From contig JNEM01013178.1 in assembly GCA_000697335.1 (NCBI GenBank), positions 1 to 10,518 on the forward strand: DNA of 10,518 bases, given 5' to 3'. Below the pieces are notes generated by a model, which saw only the letters and a program-made list of their open reading frames with translations, had not been told where the DNA came from and did no database searches. Shown in pieces: positions 1 through 9,144 of the stretch (position 1 is the stretch's first letter; every line of letters starts with the position of its first letter). Source of the DNA: Conidiobolus incongruus B7586 (lineage: Eukaryota > Entomophthoromycota > Entomophthoromycetes > Entomophthorales > Conidiobolaceae). A program made the position numbers and the translations under genes.

Positions 1-292
1 AAATAATAGCAAAGAGAGAAAAAAGATATGGTTATATATTGTTAAATATATCCCCTTATCTCAAAAACCTGCAAATTTATAACTCACCTTGGTTAAATAT
101 TAAGGGTTAATATTTTTGCTAATAGTTTACTAAATATATCTAAATATATTTATTTATTATTAAATAATATACCTTAATTATATATTATAGTTTCAAGTAA
201 TCTAATATATACAATTGTTTTAGTTATTAATTAAAATATATATATTTTTGATTTTATGACTCACTTTTGCAGGTCATTGTATAAATAAAATA
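1..292 (+). repeat. Left long TIR of element F1 (copy A1)
   Basis: It matches the reverse complement of 2475-2759 almost continuously. Conserved blocks include the CCCCTTATCTCAAAAACCTG block near 50-70, TTAAATATTAAGGGTTAATA near 93-112, and the TATGACTCAC block near 255-264. Most differences from the other copies are C/T or G/A, and this copy keeps more C and G than the other two. Similarity stops near 290, where mariner-like sequence begins. The outer end lies at or beyond base 1. Confidence 0.9.
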
Positions 293-359
293 GTAAATTA
301 TATATTATTAAATTATCTATATAAATATCATAACTTTTTAACTATAAAATTAATATTTT

Positions 360-1330
360 AATATTAGTTGTTTAATTTAATTATAGTCTAACTAAATAAT
401 AATCTTTCAAAATTTTTTATTTGGGTATTAATAAATCTTAACTATAAATAATCTAAAATTATTTAAAATTTACAAGCAGTTTTTAATATTCAAACATTAT
501 TTAGATGAATAATTTATTACTAGATAAATTATTTGAAAGTTAAAAAAACTCTTTATATTATATTAAAATCTAAAAGATTAATTTTAACTATTATTTTTTC
601 ACTTGTTAACAAAGAGAAAAAATATATTAAGAAGTATTAATTTATTTTAGTTAAAAAATTATCTAGATATTTTAATATTAGTTTTACAAATATTTTATAT
701 ATATTAAACTTAAACTCAAATTAATAAATATAGATATAAAATAAATAACTTATAATTCATCTAAAGCTTAAAAATAGTTAAAGTAATTATTACTAAATAA
801 AACTTACTAAAATATTACTAGAAACCTAAACTTTTGTAGTAAATGATTATTATTAATAAATTTTAAATCCTTTTATATAGTCTTTTATTAAAATATAAAT
901 CAAAATATTAAATTAAATTAAATTACCCCCTTTTATAAATCCTATTAAATAAATATTTTATTAATAAGTTAATATTAATTTTTATAATATATTATACTAT
1001 TATACTTTATTTTTTTATATAATTCCTGAAAAAAAAATAAATTAGTATTAAGCTTTATATTACTTTTTTAAATAAAACTATTTTTAAATAATATTCTTAA
1101 TTTAATTTAAGGAGATTTATTATTTTGTATAATAAATATAGAATATATAAATTTAAAACTATAAAAGGTTTTTTAATTAAAAATAATTAGAAAAAACTAT
1201 CAAATCTAATATATCCTTTAAATTTAACTTATATAATTATAATTCTTTAGGCAATTAAAAAACCATATTATAAGAAAAAAATTTTTATAAAAAAATTTAA
1301 TTAGTTTGTAAAATATTAAATTTTAGTTTT
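360..1330 (+). pseudogene. mariner transposase relic, copy B
   Basis: This is a dead mariner (DD34D) transposase, which in life cuts and pastes the element at TA dinucleotides. Support comes mainly from alignment with the minus-strand copy at 8100-9070. The helix-turn-helix region near 605-720 reads KKLSRYFNISFTNILYIL, against KELSRHFNISCISIIYIL in the other copy. The segment matching mariner HDN (1125-1133) reads Leu-Tyr-Asn, so the second catalytic Asp is Asn. The position matching the third Asp, near 1232, also reads Asn. A KK-F block follows, as in mariners. The frame is broken by many TAA/TAG codons of the kind produced by C-to-T change, plus small frame shifts. No start codon can be assigned. 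Confidence 0.75.
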
Positions 1331-1442
1331 TAATCAAAAATCTATTTTTTAAATAGATAAAGTTTGTTAAAAATATAGCAAAAATATTATTGATAATAAA
1401 ATTGATGATTAAATTTATAATAAATATTTAATATTATATATC

Positions 1443-1499
1443 ATAATATTTATTTATTTAAAATCAAAAAAAATTCTAATTATTTAAAATATAAAATAT
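1443..1499 (-). repeat. Right terminal repeat of mariner copy B
   Basis: The reverse complement matches the terminal repeats at 7910-7965 and 7570-7627, with the shared core AATAATGGGAATTTTTTGC here mutated to AATAATTAGAATTTTTTTTG. The spacing from the core to the outer end is the same as in the other copies, and a TA dinucleotide follows at 1500-1501, as expected for a Tc1/mariner insertion. Confidence 0.75.
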
Positions 1500-1779
1500 T
1501 AATATAAATTATATTAATAATTGTTAATTTTTTAAATTAGATTTTTAATTAGGATAAAATTTGATTTCCAACTAAATTAGGAATTCATAATCATTAATAC
1601 AAGCTTTAAAATTTATAAAAATTTATATTTATAATTCAACTATCATATATACCAAATAAAAGAAAAAACAAAACTTAATTTAAATTAGAATAAAGTAAGA
1701 TAAAATAAAAAAGCTTGATTGTCAAATATTATTTAAACAATAATCATTTATTATAAACTTAATCAAAATTTATTTTTTT

Positions 1780-2420
1780 TATTTTTGGGTTTTGAAAAGT
1801 ATTTAAAATAATAAACAATATTTTAACTATTTTTGATAAATACTTTTCTTAAAGTTTTAAATATATATGCCAGGAAATTATTGAAATATATTATTTAATA
1901 TATAAAGATCAATATGTGGCGATGAAAAATAACATACCAACTATCATTTATAACTCATAATTTTTTAATTCCTTGATTATATTAAAATCTAAAAATTAGA
2001 GATATTTTAGATAAAGCATATAGATAGCTACTTGAATCAAAACTTAGAAATTTATAACAAAAGATTAAGCAATTATATTTTAATAGATTAAGCTAAATTA
2101 AATACCAATTCCTTAATATTTTCAAACTATTATCAATTTAATTGTTTAAAATTTAAAATCTGAAAAAGCATTTATTTTTGTAAAAAAAATTAATCTTTTT
2201 AAAGTGGATAAATTATTTAATATCATTCAAAATATATACTCTAGTAGATATAGCTATTATAACAAAAAAAATGAGTTAATATTTTTTAAACATAATTTCA
2301 ACTTAGAGCTATATTTCCAATTAAAATATATTAATAATAAGGTTTATATATAATTCTTAAAAAATAGTTATATAATAATTCTCTCTAATATAAATATAAA
2401 TAAAAATATTATAGAAATTA
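1780..2420 (+). pseudogene. Unrecognised coding relic inside element F1
   Basis: Two plus-strand stretches are far more open than such AT-rich DNA should allow. At 1868-1957 thirty codons run without a stop (CQEIIEIYYLIYKDQYVAMK and ten more residues). In a different frame, 2011-2160 reads KHIDSYLNQNLEIYNKRLSN followed by more mixed, soluble-looking sequence with only one interruption. The frame change implies at least one indel. The position, after the nested mariner and before the right TIR, suggests part of F1's own gene, probably its transposase, but I see no DDE motif or family signature. The segment outside these stretches is too degraded to read. Confidence 0.45.
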
Positions 2421-2474
2421 ACCGAAGAATTATCTTAAAATAACATATAATCTTATTCTTATAATATATAAAGG

Positions 2475-2759
2475 ATTTTATATACTGACTTATAAAAATA
2501 AATTATAAAATCAAAAATATATATATTGTAATTAGTAATTAAAACAATTATATATATTAGACTATTTAGAACTATAATATATAATTAAGTTATATTATTT
2601 CATAATAAATAAATATATTTAAATATATTGAGTAAATTATTAGCAAAAATATTAACCCTTAATATTTAACTAAAATAAGTCATAGATTTGCAAGTTTTTA
2701 AGATAAAGGGATATATTTAATAATATAAAACTATATTTTCTTTCTTTTTATTATTATTT
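2475..2759 (-). repeat. Right long TIR of element F1 (copy A2)
   Basis: Its reverse complement aligns with 1-292 through nearly its whole length, including the blocks TTAAATATTAAGGGTTAATA and TTTTTGATTTTAT. This copy has lost more C and G than A1; for example, the ACTCACC of A1 corresponds to GACTTAT here. The match runs to the limit set by the window's first base, so the true outer end may lie slightly beyond 2759. Confidence 0.9.
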
Positions 2760-2834
2760 TATATAATATTTTATAGATACATTAAATTCTTTTTATTAAT
2801 AACATTATACTTAAATCCTTTTTTAAAAAAATTC

Positions 2835-3770
2835 ACTTATGTATTATTTAACTTTATCAAGAAGATAAATCAACTTATAATATTACTAAAATTACTAGTA
2901 TTAACTAATTTACTATAATTAAAGCTATTAAGAATAATAACAAAGATATATTTAAATTTAAACTTAAATATATTAAGACTATAGATAAATATAATAAGAA
3001 ATATATCTTTAGGTTAATTAGTTTAGATAAGTATAATATTACTATAGAAATACAATAAGAATAATAAAACTATACAAGAGTATTAGTTAACATTAATATT
3101 ATTATATATGTTTTATATTAATATAGATATCACTTATATCTTAAGGAAAAACACCCCTAACTAAAGAAATCTTATTATAAAATCAAATGGGAATTTAAAT
3201 ATCATTATTAATATTAAACTAAAATTAATTAAAGTTATTTAGTTTAATAAAACAAAAATATATTGTAATAAATCTAATAAAAAAGTTAGATGCTTTAAAA
3301 AATATAAAATTATTTTATGACTATTATGTTAACTTTACCCAGAAGGATAATGATAAGTTAATTATTATTTGGGGATATATATTATGTTTAAATATAAGAT
3401 ATTTTTGTAAAATTAATAAGGGAATTAAAATTAAAATATATTAAAGTATTTTTAATAATAAATTAAAAAAAATTATTTAATAATATAAATTAAATATATT
3501 TAATGATTTTTTCTAATAAAATAATACCACTTATTATATTATAGCTTTTATTACCAAATAACCTAAAAATAACAAGATAATAGTTATAAAATAGCTTTTT
3601 TAATTTCTTAACTTTAACTTAATTAAATATTTTACAAATTAGTTAACAAAAGTTATTAAAGCTTTTTCTTAACAAAAGATTTAAAATAACTTTAAGAATA
3701 TATTTAAGAAGCATTGAACAAGATTAACCCTTTTTAATATAAAAGTTAGTTTATTTTATACCCCACAAAC
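2835..3770 (+). pseudogene. Unrecognised plus-strand coding relic between two F1 repeats
   Basis: The plus strand holds long near-open stretches in an area where stops should occur about every ten codons. Around 2850-3055 one frame reads LYQEDKSTYNITKITSIN and continues to a run such as KYIKTIDKYNKKYIFRLISL. Around 3260-3440 an open run includes LDALKNIKLFYDYYVNF and KDNDKLIIIWGYILCLNIRY. Further broken coding-like sequence continues to about 3770. I recognise no domain. The region lies between two inverted copies of the F1 TIR (2475-2759 and 3772-4080), so it could be the body of a second F1-type element, or unrelated sequence trapped between two elements. The family is unknown, and it is clearly non-functional. 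Confidence 0.45.
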
Positions 3771-3771
3771 T

Positions 3772-4080
3772 TAAAGAAATTAGAAAAGTTATAGATACAT
3801 TAAATTTTGATTTTTTTATTATCAAAAATCTATAAATTTATGACTTATTTTAAATAAAATTTAAAGGTTGATATTTTAACTAATAAATAGCTAACTATCA
3901 TTATTTAAGGATTTATATTATTAATAAATATAATATATTTTTATTACTTAATTTAAGTTTATTTTAATAAATATTAATTAAGTTATTAGTAAAAATATAA
4001 ATATTTTTGTTTTTATGACATATTTTGGTAAATTAGTATATATTAAAATATAATGATAAATATATAAAATTTAAAGTTAT
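3772..4080 (+). repeat. Third, more degraded copy of the F1 long TIR (A3)
   Basis: It aligns with 1-292 in the same orientation. ATAAATTTATGACTTATTTT at about 3833 matches the GCAAATTTATAACTCACC block at 71-88, and TTTTTGTTTTTATGACATAT near 4004 matches TTTTTGATTTTATGACTCAC near 245. The two landmarks are about 175 bp apart in both copies, which makes chance similarity very unlikely. The edges are soft: similarity starts about 3772 and fades by 4040-4080. No matching right-hand repeat was found downstream within the window. Confidence 0.8.
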
Positions 4081-4209
4081 TAATATATATTCATTTATTC
4101 AAATGGTTGATAATATTGAAAAAAAATTATATTTTCAGTTTTATTTATATCAAGATTTATATACGATAAAACTTAATATTTTTATCTATTAGAGAAATTA
4201 TAGTTTTTT

Positions 4210-4510
4210 AGCTTTAGGTTTTTTATTATTAATTATTAGTTTGTTATTATTAACAAAAATAAAACTTCCATAATTTAACAATATATATTAGAATTAATTT
4301 TAATTTAACTTTATTATTATAAACAAGATATAAATCATAATTATTAAAATATTTTGATAATTTTGTAATAATATTGGTTAATAATAAAGATTTGGACTTT
4401 TTTTTATATTAAGCAATTATAAAGATATTTAATAATAATTTTTTTTATTTATATCATGCTTGATATTTAATATATTATTATAATTAATTATTATAAGTCT
4501 GAATTAATAT
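4210..4510 (-). pseudogene. Unrecognised minus-strand coding relic, possibly the 3' part of the larger relic upstream
   Basis: On the minus strand about 47 codons (roughly 4259-4400) run without a stop, reading LLLTNIITKLSKYF, then YDLYLVYNNK, and ending near LWKFYFC, with broken but coding-like sequence on the upstream side to about 4510. The strand and degree of decay match the relic at 4890-7290, and the piece lies about 200 bp from the third F1 repeat, so both may belong to one element. No family is recognised. The interval 4510-4890 between them shows nothing I can read. Confidence 0.4.
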
Positions 4511-4889
4511 TGAATGAAATTAAATATTTAATTAAAATATTAGTTTCAATATATAACATCTGATAATTAAATAATATTTTTTTAGCAAAAATTATTAATA
4601 TTAAAAAAAATAAAAATTATGTTATAAAATTTAATTTAGATCTAAAGTTAAATACAAATCTAAAATTTATCTAAAATAATCAATAAAAAATTTTTTAATT
4701 TAATTAAACTCAACACAAATTAAGAATGTAAATAATTATTTATTTTAATATAAAATAAGAGGAATATTTGAAAATTATAATATTTTTATATATAACATAT
4801 AAAATTAATATTATATTTAAATATACCATATTTAATTATGGAATTAATTTATCTTATATATAATATAATTTATAAATTATTATATAATT

Positions 4890-7290
4890 TCAAAAATCTA
4901 GTTTTTTAAGAATTTTAAAATTATTAAAAAATTCATAAGATTTTAAAAAATTATTATATTTTAATATACCTATCTTCTTAAGTTTGTCAGTTAACTCATT
5001 AGTTTGCTGACGTAAAAATTATTTTAATTGAAATATAATCAAATGATATTTTTTGTTTTTTATTCTTTTTTTCTTTATTATCTTTGTTTTTTTAAATATT
5101 TTAATTTATCTTTTATTAAATTTTTAACAAGTTTCATATTATATTTTGAATAGACTATTTGATCACCTAAGAGTAATATAAAAGGAATAACAAAGTTTTT
5201 CTGAATATTTTGCTATAATGTCTTAATAATAACTAAATTTAAGATATATAGTCTTGATATGTTAAAAAGCAGATTAATAAATGATTTACTAAATTTATAT
5301 TTCAAGTATTTATCTAACAAATATCTCAATTTACAATTGCTTAATATAAAACAAAATAAAATCTTAAAAATTTAAAATTTAATATCAAAAAATATCATTT
5401 GCTAAAATATAGTCCAAAACTATAACTTTTGATTGAAATATTGTTTTTTACTAATTTTAAGTCTTTTTATATATTCTTTATCAAAATATATAATAATATA
5501 TTAAATAAATTCATTTTATTCTATTAACTATAATAAATAGAATCTTTTTTGATATTTGAATTACAATATTTATAATAAGTTAAAATAGTATATAATGATT
5601 TATACAGTCTTTAAAAATTATCAAATTAATGTCAAACTATATCCTTTTTCAATAAAATAATTATTAATTAGTGTTCTTAAATAATTTAATAGTATATATT
5701 ATTTTACGTTATAATAAATAGTAGTGTATAAAGAAAAGAATTTGAAATACAGATAATTAGGAAAGACAACCATATTAAATATACTGATTAAATTATATCG
5801 TATGTAATTATGATTATATTTGGCTTTATATAAATTTACTTTGAAAATATTATTGCAAATAAATTTAAATTATTTTAAAATATTTAAATCAAGTTTTTAA
5901 TACAAACAACTGTTTAAAATTTTTAGATATTTAACCAAACTATAATAAAAAGTCAATAATAATATCGGAGGATGTAATTTCTATCTTATATTTTGAAAGT
6001 TATATATAAATATAATTTTCATATAGTCCTAATATTAAAAATTTAAAATTACTAATATGTATTTTATATATTTTTAAAAGGTAAGTTGATTTACTATTAA
6101 TCTATATATTAATAAAATGAATAAGGATAAATTTAATAATATAATTTCAAAGAAGAATTAATTGTTGTTTTTAATAACAGAATTTAATTATATCAATCAA
6201 ATCTTTATCTCAAATAACCTATTAAAAATTATTTTTAAATTTACACTCCTAATATTAAGATATAATATTAAAAGGTCATTTAATCTCTTTTATTAATATA
6301 TATTATTTACTTAGAAAAATAAAATAACCTTAAAGATTCATATAGAGTGAGTATAATAAATATGAAAATAATTACCTGTTTTTTAATTAACAAATATATG
6401 ATAATCTTATTTTATTTTTAAAACAATTATTATACACAAATTAGTGTTTAATTTGAATATTTTTTTATTAATTTTTGATATTAGCTATATATTAATTGAT
6501 AGTAATTTTAATATCTTTTTTATTCTTATATTATAAATTAAATTAATGTTTTATTATTAATTTTGATATTTAATAATAATACTCTTCCTTGAAAAAAATA
6601 GTTTCTATTTAGGAATATATGGTGGCGATTTCGATTATTTAATCTGAGAACTATTTTTATTGCTTTATAATAGTTTATACATTAAAATGCATGGTTAATC
6701 TTTTATAATGATTTTTACAAATAAAATAAAATAAGTATTATAATAGTATAATTTTATATTAGCTATATTTCTTCTTTTATTTATTTGATCATCAATTGAT
6801 ATAGTTGATACAGATATACTTGATTTTTTAATGGATTCAAAATCACCATTTAAGAGAATAATAATGTTAAAATATAAAGGATTTTCTAGTTATTTTATTA
6901 AGTTATATAGGATATAATTATGGTATTTTTTATTTTTATTTGTATTTCTTAAATTAATTAGGAATTTAAGAAGACTTAGGCAAGGTAAGTCTTTTATATT
7001 ATATTTTCCATCTTTAATTAACGAAATGTATAATATAATTTTTTATAAACTTTTTATCACCAATTTTATTTAAAGATCTTGATAAATAGTTAATATAAAA
7101 TATTTTACATAATATGTTATTTATCATATATTCTCTATTTAACTCATATGATATTTAAAATTTTATAATTTTAAGATATATTTTTTATTAAAATTCTCCA
7201 AAGAAATTATAATAAATATATATGAGATAAATTTGATAAATAATCAGAAAATATATTATTATTCAATATATTATTAAAATTAAAATCAAA
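4890..7290 (-). pseudogene. Large unrecognised minus-strand coding relic (~2.4 kb)
   Basis: Successive open stretches lie on the minus strand from about 7290 down to 4890. The longest is about 64 codons (6698-6889), including NGDFESIKKSSISVSTIS; another of about 52 codons lies at 5216-5371, and 4893-5018 has 42 codons including QQTNELTDKLKKIGILKYN. In DNA this AT-rich a 64-codon run is very unlikely by chance, and the residues are mixed rather than pure low-complexity Lys/Asn/Ile. The part at about 6010-6600 is least readable. The relic is broken by several stops and at least two frame changes. I cannot name a domain; the length would suit a large transposon protein, another mobile-element protein or a captured host gene. 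It is bounded by an F1 repeat and a miniature mariner. Confidence 0.55.
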
Positions 7291-7428
7291 CAACTATAAT
7301 TAATAGAATAATATCTGATTTAAATATAGGATATTATTTTTTTCAAATATTAGATATAATAAGTAATATTTTATTCAAAATTTTTCCAAAATTATAATAT
7401 TTCCTACTAAATTAGTACTCTCTAATTA

Positions 7429-7627
7429 TTACCTTGAATTTGAAATAATGGGAAATTTTTTAATTTCCGATTTTTCAAACATATTATTAGTTTGAAATGA
7501 ATAAATATATACAAAGTTAATAGGAAATTATATATTTATAATATATATTTATTTTTATATATCATATATTCAAATGTTTATTTATTTTTAATCGCAAAAA
7601 ATTCCCATTATTAAAAATGCAGAGTAA
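7429..7627. mobile_element. Miniature mariner-derived element (MITE-like, 199 bp, palindromic; copy D)
   Basis: Two inverted arms of about 95 bp nearly meet, with TA on both sides (7427-7428 and 7628-7629). The outer sequence is TTACCTTGAATTTGAAATAA on the left and TTACTCTGCATTTTTAATAA on the right when read inward, followed in both by a GGGAA-T-rich core. The left arm continues through CAAACATATTATTAG and ATAAATATATAC, matching the right arm of the mariner at 7910-9238. The right arm, reverse-complemented, matches that mariner's left arm over about 120 bp, including AAAAATAAATATATATTATA. It therefore looks like an internally deleted derivative of the same family inserted in opposite orientation. 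There is no room for coding sequence. Confidence 0.8.
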
Positions 7628-7629
7628 TA

Positions 7630-7907
7630 TTAAATTCAATATTTCAATTTTGAAGAATTAATTTAATAAAGATTAATTTAATATTAATAAAATTGATATA
7701 TGTATATTAAATATTTATAATTTTAATTAATTTAATTTTTTTTGTTTACTGAGATTATAATAATTGGATAAATATTAAAAAATAAGTATAATGATTTGAT
7801 ATATAGAAATCATTTTAATATCTTTTATTCATTATATTGATTTTAAATGCTTATGACTTATTTTTATATATTGAATAATTTAAAAAAAATTAAATTTGAA
7901 GGGCAAA
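7630..7907. other. AT-rich segment between two mariner-family insertions
   Basis: About 280 bp lie between the miniature element and the mariner. On the minus strand there are weak coding-like stretches (for example FLYIKSLYLFFNIYP near 7790), which may be an upstream continuation of the relic at 4890-7290, split by the miniature element. The evidence is thin and I see no other structure. Confidence 0.25.
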
Positions 7908-7909
7908 TA

Positions 7910-8030
7910 TTACTTTATAATTTAAATAATGGGAATTTTTTGCAATTGAAAAAAATAAACATTATAATATATAAAAGGTAAAAATAAATATATATTATAA
8001 AATTAATAATTTCTTTTATTTCTAATAACT
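7910..8030 (+). repeat. Left (3') terminal repeat of mariner copy C
   Basis: It matches the reverse complement of 7500-7627 and of 1390-1499. Shared blocks are AATAATGGGAATTTTTTGCA, ATAAACATT and AAAAATAAATATATATTATA. The outer end is next to TA at 7908-7909. It lies on the 3' side of the transposase relic. Confidence 0.75.
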
Positions 8031-8099
8031 TTTGGCTATATATTTGGTAAAGATCTAACATTTAAAAAATAGTTCTTTTTATTAAAAACTGAAATTTGA

Positions 8100-9070
8100 T
8101 GTTTTATAAACCAATTATATTTTCCTACAAAAATTTTTTTTCTTGTAAATTAGTTTTTTAATTACCTAAAATAATTAAAATCATATAGATTATAATCTAA
8201 GGAATATATTAGATATGGTAGTTTTTTCCAGTTTTTTTAATTAAAAAGTTTTTTATAACTTTAGATTTATATATTTTATATTTATCATGCAAAATAATAG
8301 GTTTTCTCAAATTATATTAAGAATACCAATTAAAAAAATTTTATTTTAAAAGAAATATAAATTTTATTATGAATTGATTTTATTTTAAAACCTAAATAAA
8401 AATAGCATATGTTATTATAATCTATAACAATAATTAACATTCACTTATCAATAAAGTATTTATTTAAAGGAATTTGTAAAGAGGGTTGATTTAATTTAAT
8501 CCAACACCTTGATTTATGTTTTTGTAAAGGATTATATAAAAGAATCTAAGATTCATTAATTGTAATAATTTATTGTAAAAACTTTAGTTTCTAGCTATAC
8601 CTTAGTAAGTTTTGTTTAGTAATAGCTACTCTAGCTTTTTTTAAGCTTTAGTTAAATTATAAGGTACCTATTTTATATTTTTATTAATTAATTTTAATTT
8701 AAATTTTAATATATATATAATACTTATACAACTAATATTAAAATGTCTTGATAATTCTTTAGCTGAAATAAAATGGTGTTTTTCAATATATTTTTTTACT
8801 TTATTAATAATTAAAAGAGTAACAATTGAAATTAGTTTTCTAGATTTTAGTAGGTTTTAGGTAGTTTCTTTTTTAACCTTAAAGTAAAATACCTAGAGAT
8901 AAATTGTTGATTTAGATAATATTTTATTATCAAAAGTTACTTATAAATTTTGAATGATTTTAAAGGGTTTATGGTAAAGTTTTACTGATACTAAAATAAA
9001 AAACTTTTGATAATTATTATTTAGTTTAAGTATGATTAAATTAAATAACTAATTTTAAAAGATTATTTTT
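8100..9070 (-). pseudogene. mariner DD34D transposase relic, copy C
   Basis: In life this enzyme would bind the element ends and move it between TA sites. Readable landmarks in protein order: a helix-turn-helix segment (about 8710-8820, KELSRHFNISCISIIYIL); VPYNLTKAQ (8640-8667), matching the conserved mariner WVPHELT motif; ITINES*ILLYNP near 8531-8560, matching TGDESWI-YYNP; LHDK at 8281-8292, matching HDN; and YSLDYNLYDF near 8177-8206, matching YSPDLAPSDY. The second and third catalytic Asp codons are intact (8284-8286 and 8180-8182), and about 34 residues separate them, which is the mariner DD34D spacing. The first Asp reads Asn (8555-8557), the following Trp is a stop, and there are further stops and at least one indel. 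The start codon is not assignable. Confidence 0.85.
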
Positions 9071-9144
9071 TTAATCAAAAAAGTTATTATATATAAATAT
9101 AAATATAAATATATATATATATAATTTAAAACTATTTATTTTCC

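Larger units (their letters stand above)
290..1499 (+). mobile_element. mariner-family DNA transposon, 5'-truncated and heavily mutated (copy B)
   Basis: From about 290 to 1499 this aligns, in opposite orientation, with the better-preserved mariner at 7910-9238. The right end is visible: 1443-1499 matches the terminal repeat of the other copies and is followed by TA at 1500-1501. The roughly 90-bp 5' terminal repeat that should precede base 290 is missing; F1 TIR sequence lies there instead, so the copy is truncated on that side or its junction was deleted. The remaining length is about 1.2 kb against about 1.3 kb for a usual mariner. It lies within element F1 and so appears to be a later insertion. 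Confidence 0.8.
1..2759. mobile_element. Degraded DNA element with ~285-bp terminal inverted repeats, containing a nested mariner
   Basis: The sequence at 1-292 is repeated in inverted orientation at 2475-2759 with clear similarity along its whole length, so the pair looks like the long TIRs of one class II element, called F1 here. The left repeat may continue beyond the window edge, so the outer end is unknown. Inside lie a mariner remnant (about 290-1499) and a coding-like relic (about 1780-2420). Without the mariner, F1 would be about 1.55 kb. Long TIRs are known from Mutator-like and some Tc1/mariner-superfamily elements, but I recognise no transposase that settles the family. An alternative reading pairs the 2475-2759 repeat with the third copy at 3772-4080, enclosing the relic at 2835-3770. 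Confidence 0.7.

Noticed and set aside
1911-1935. Frame reading ICGDEK, resembling the mariner TGDEKWI motif
   Set aside because: The preserved coding stretch here is in another frame (YKDQYVAMKN), the element's mariner ends at 1499, and no other mariner motif follows in register.
4576-4640. TTAGCAAAAATTATTAATATT, a possible inverted partner of the third F1 repeat
   Set aside because: Only the first dozen bases match well; the rest needs many gaps, and the conserved TGACTCA blocks are missing.
7850-7885. TATGACTTATTTTTATATATTG, resembling the F1 TIR motif
   Set aside because: Similarity covers only about 25 AT-rich bases and the neighbouring blocks of the TIR are absent, so it is likely chance.
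7577-7962. A ~386-bp element bounded by inverted CAAAAAATTCCCATTATT ends
   Set aside because: The orientation of the ends and the TA-flanked edges show that these are the inner-facing ends of two different insertions (7429-7627 and 7910-9238), not one element.
9100-9122. TA-rich simple repeat as a possible origin or microsatellite
   Set aside because: Short AT runs of this kind are everywhere in the window and lie inside the mariner copy; nothing marks this one as special.
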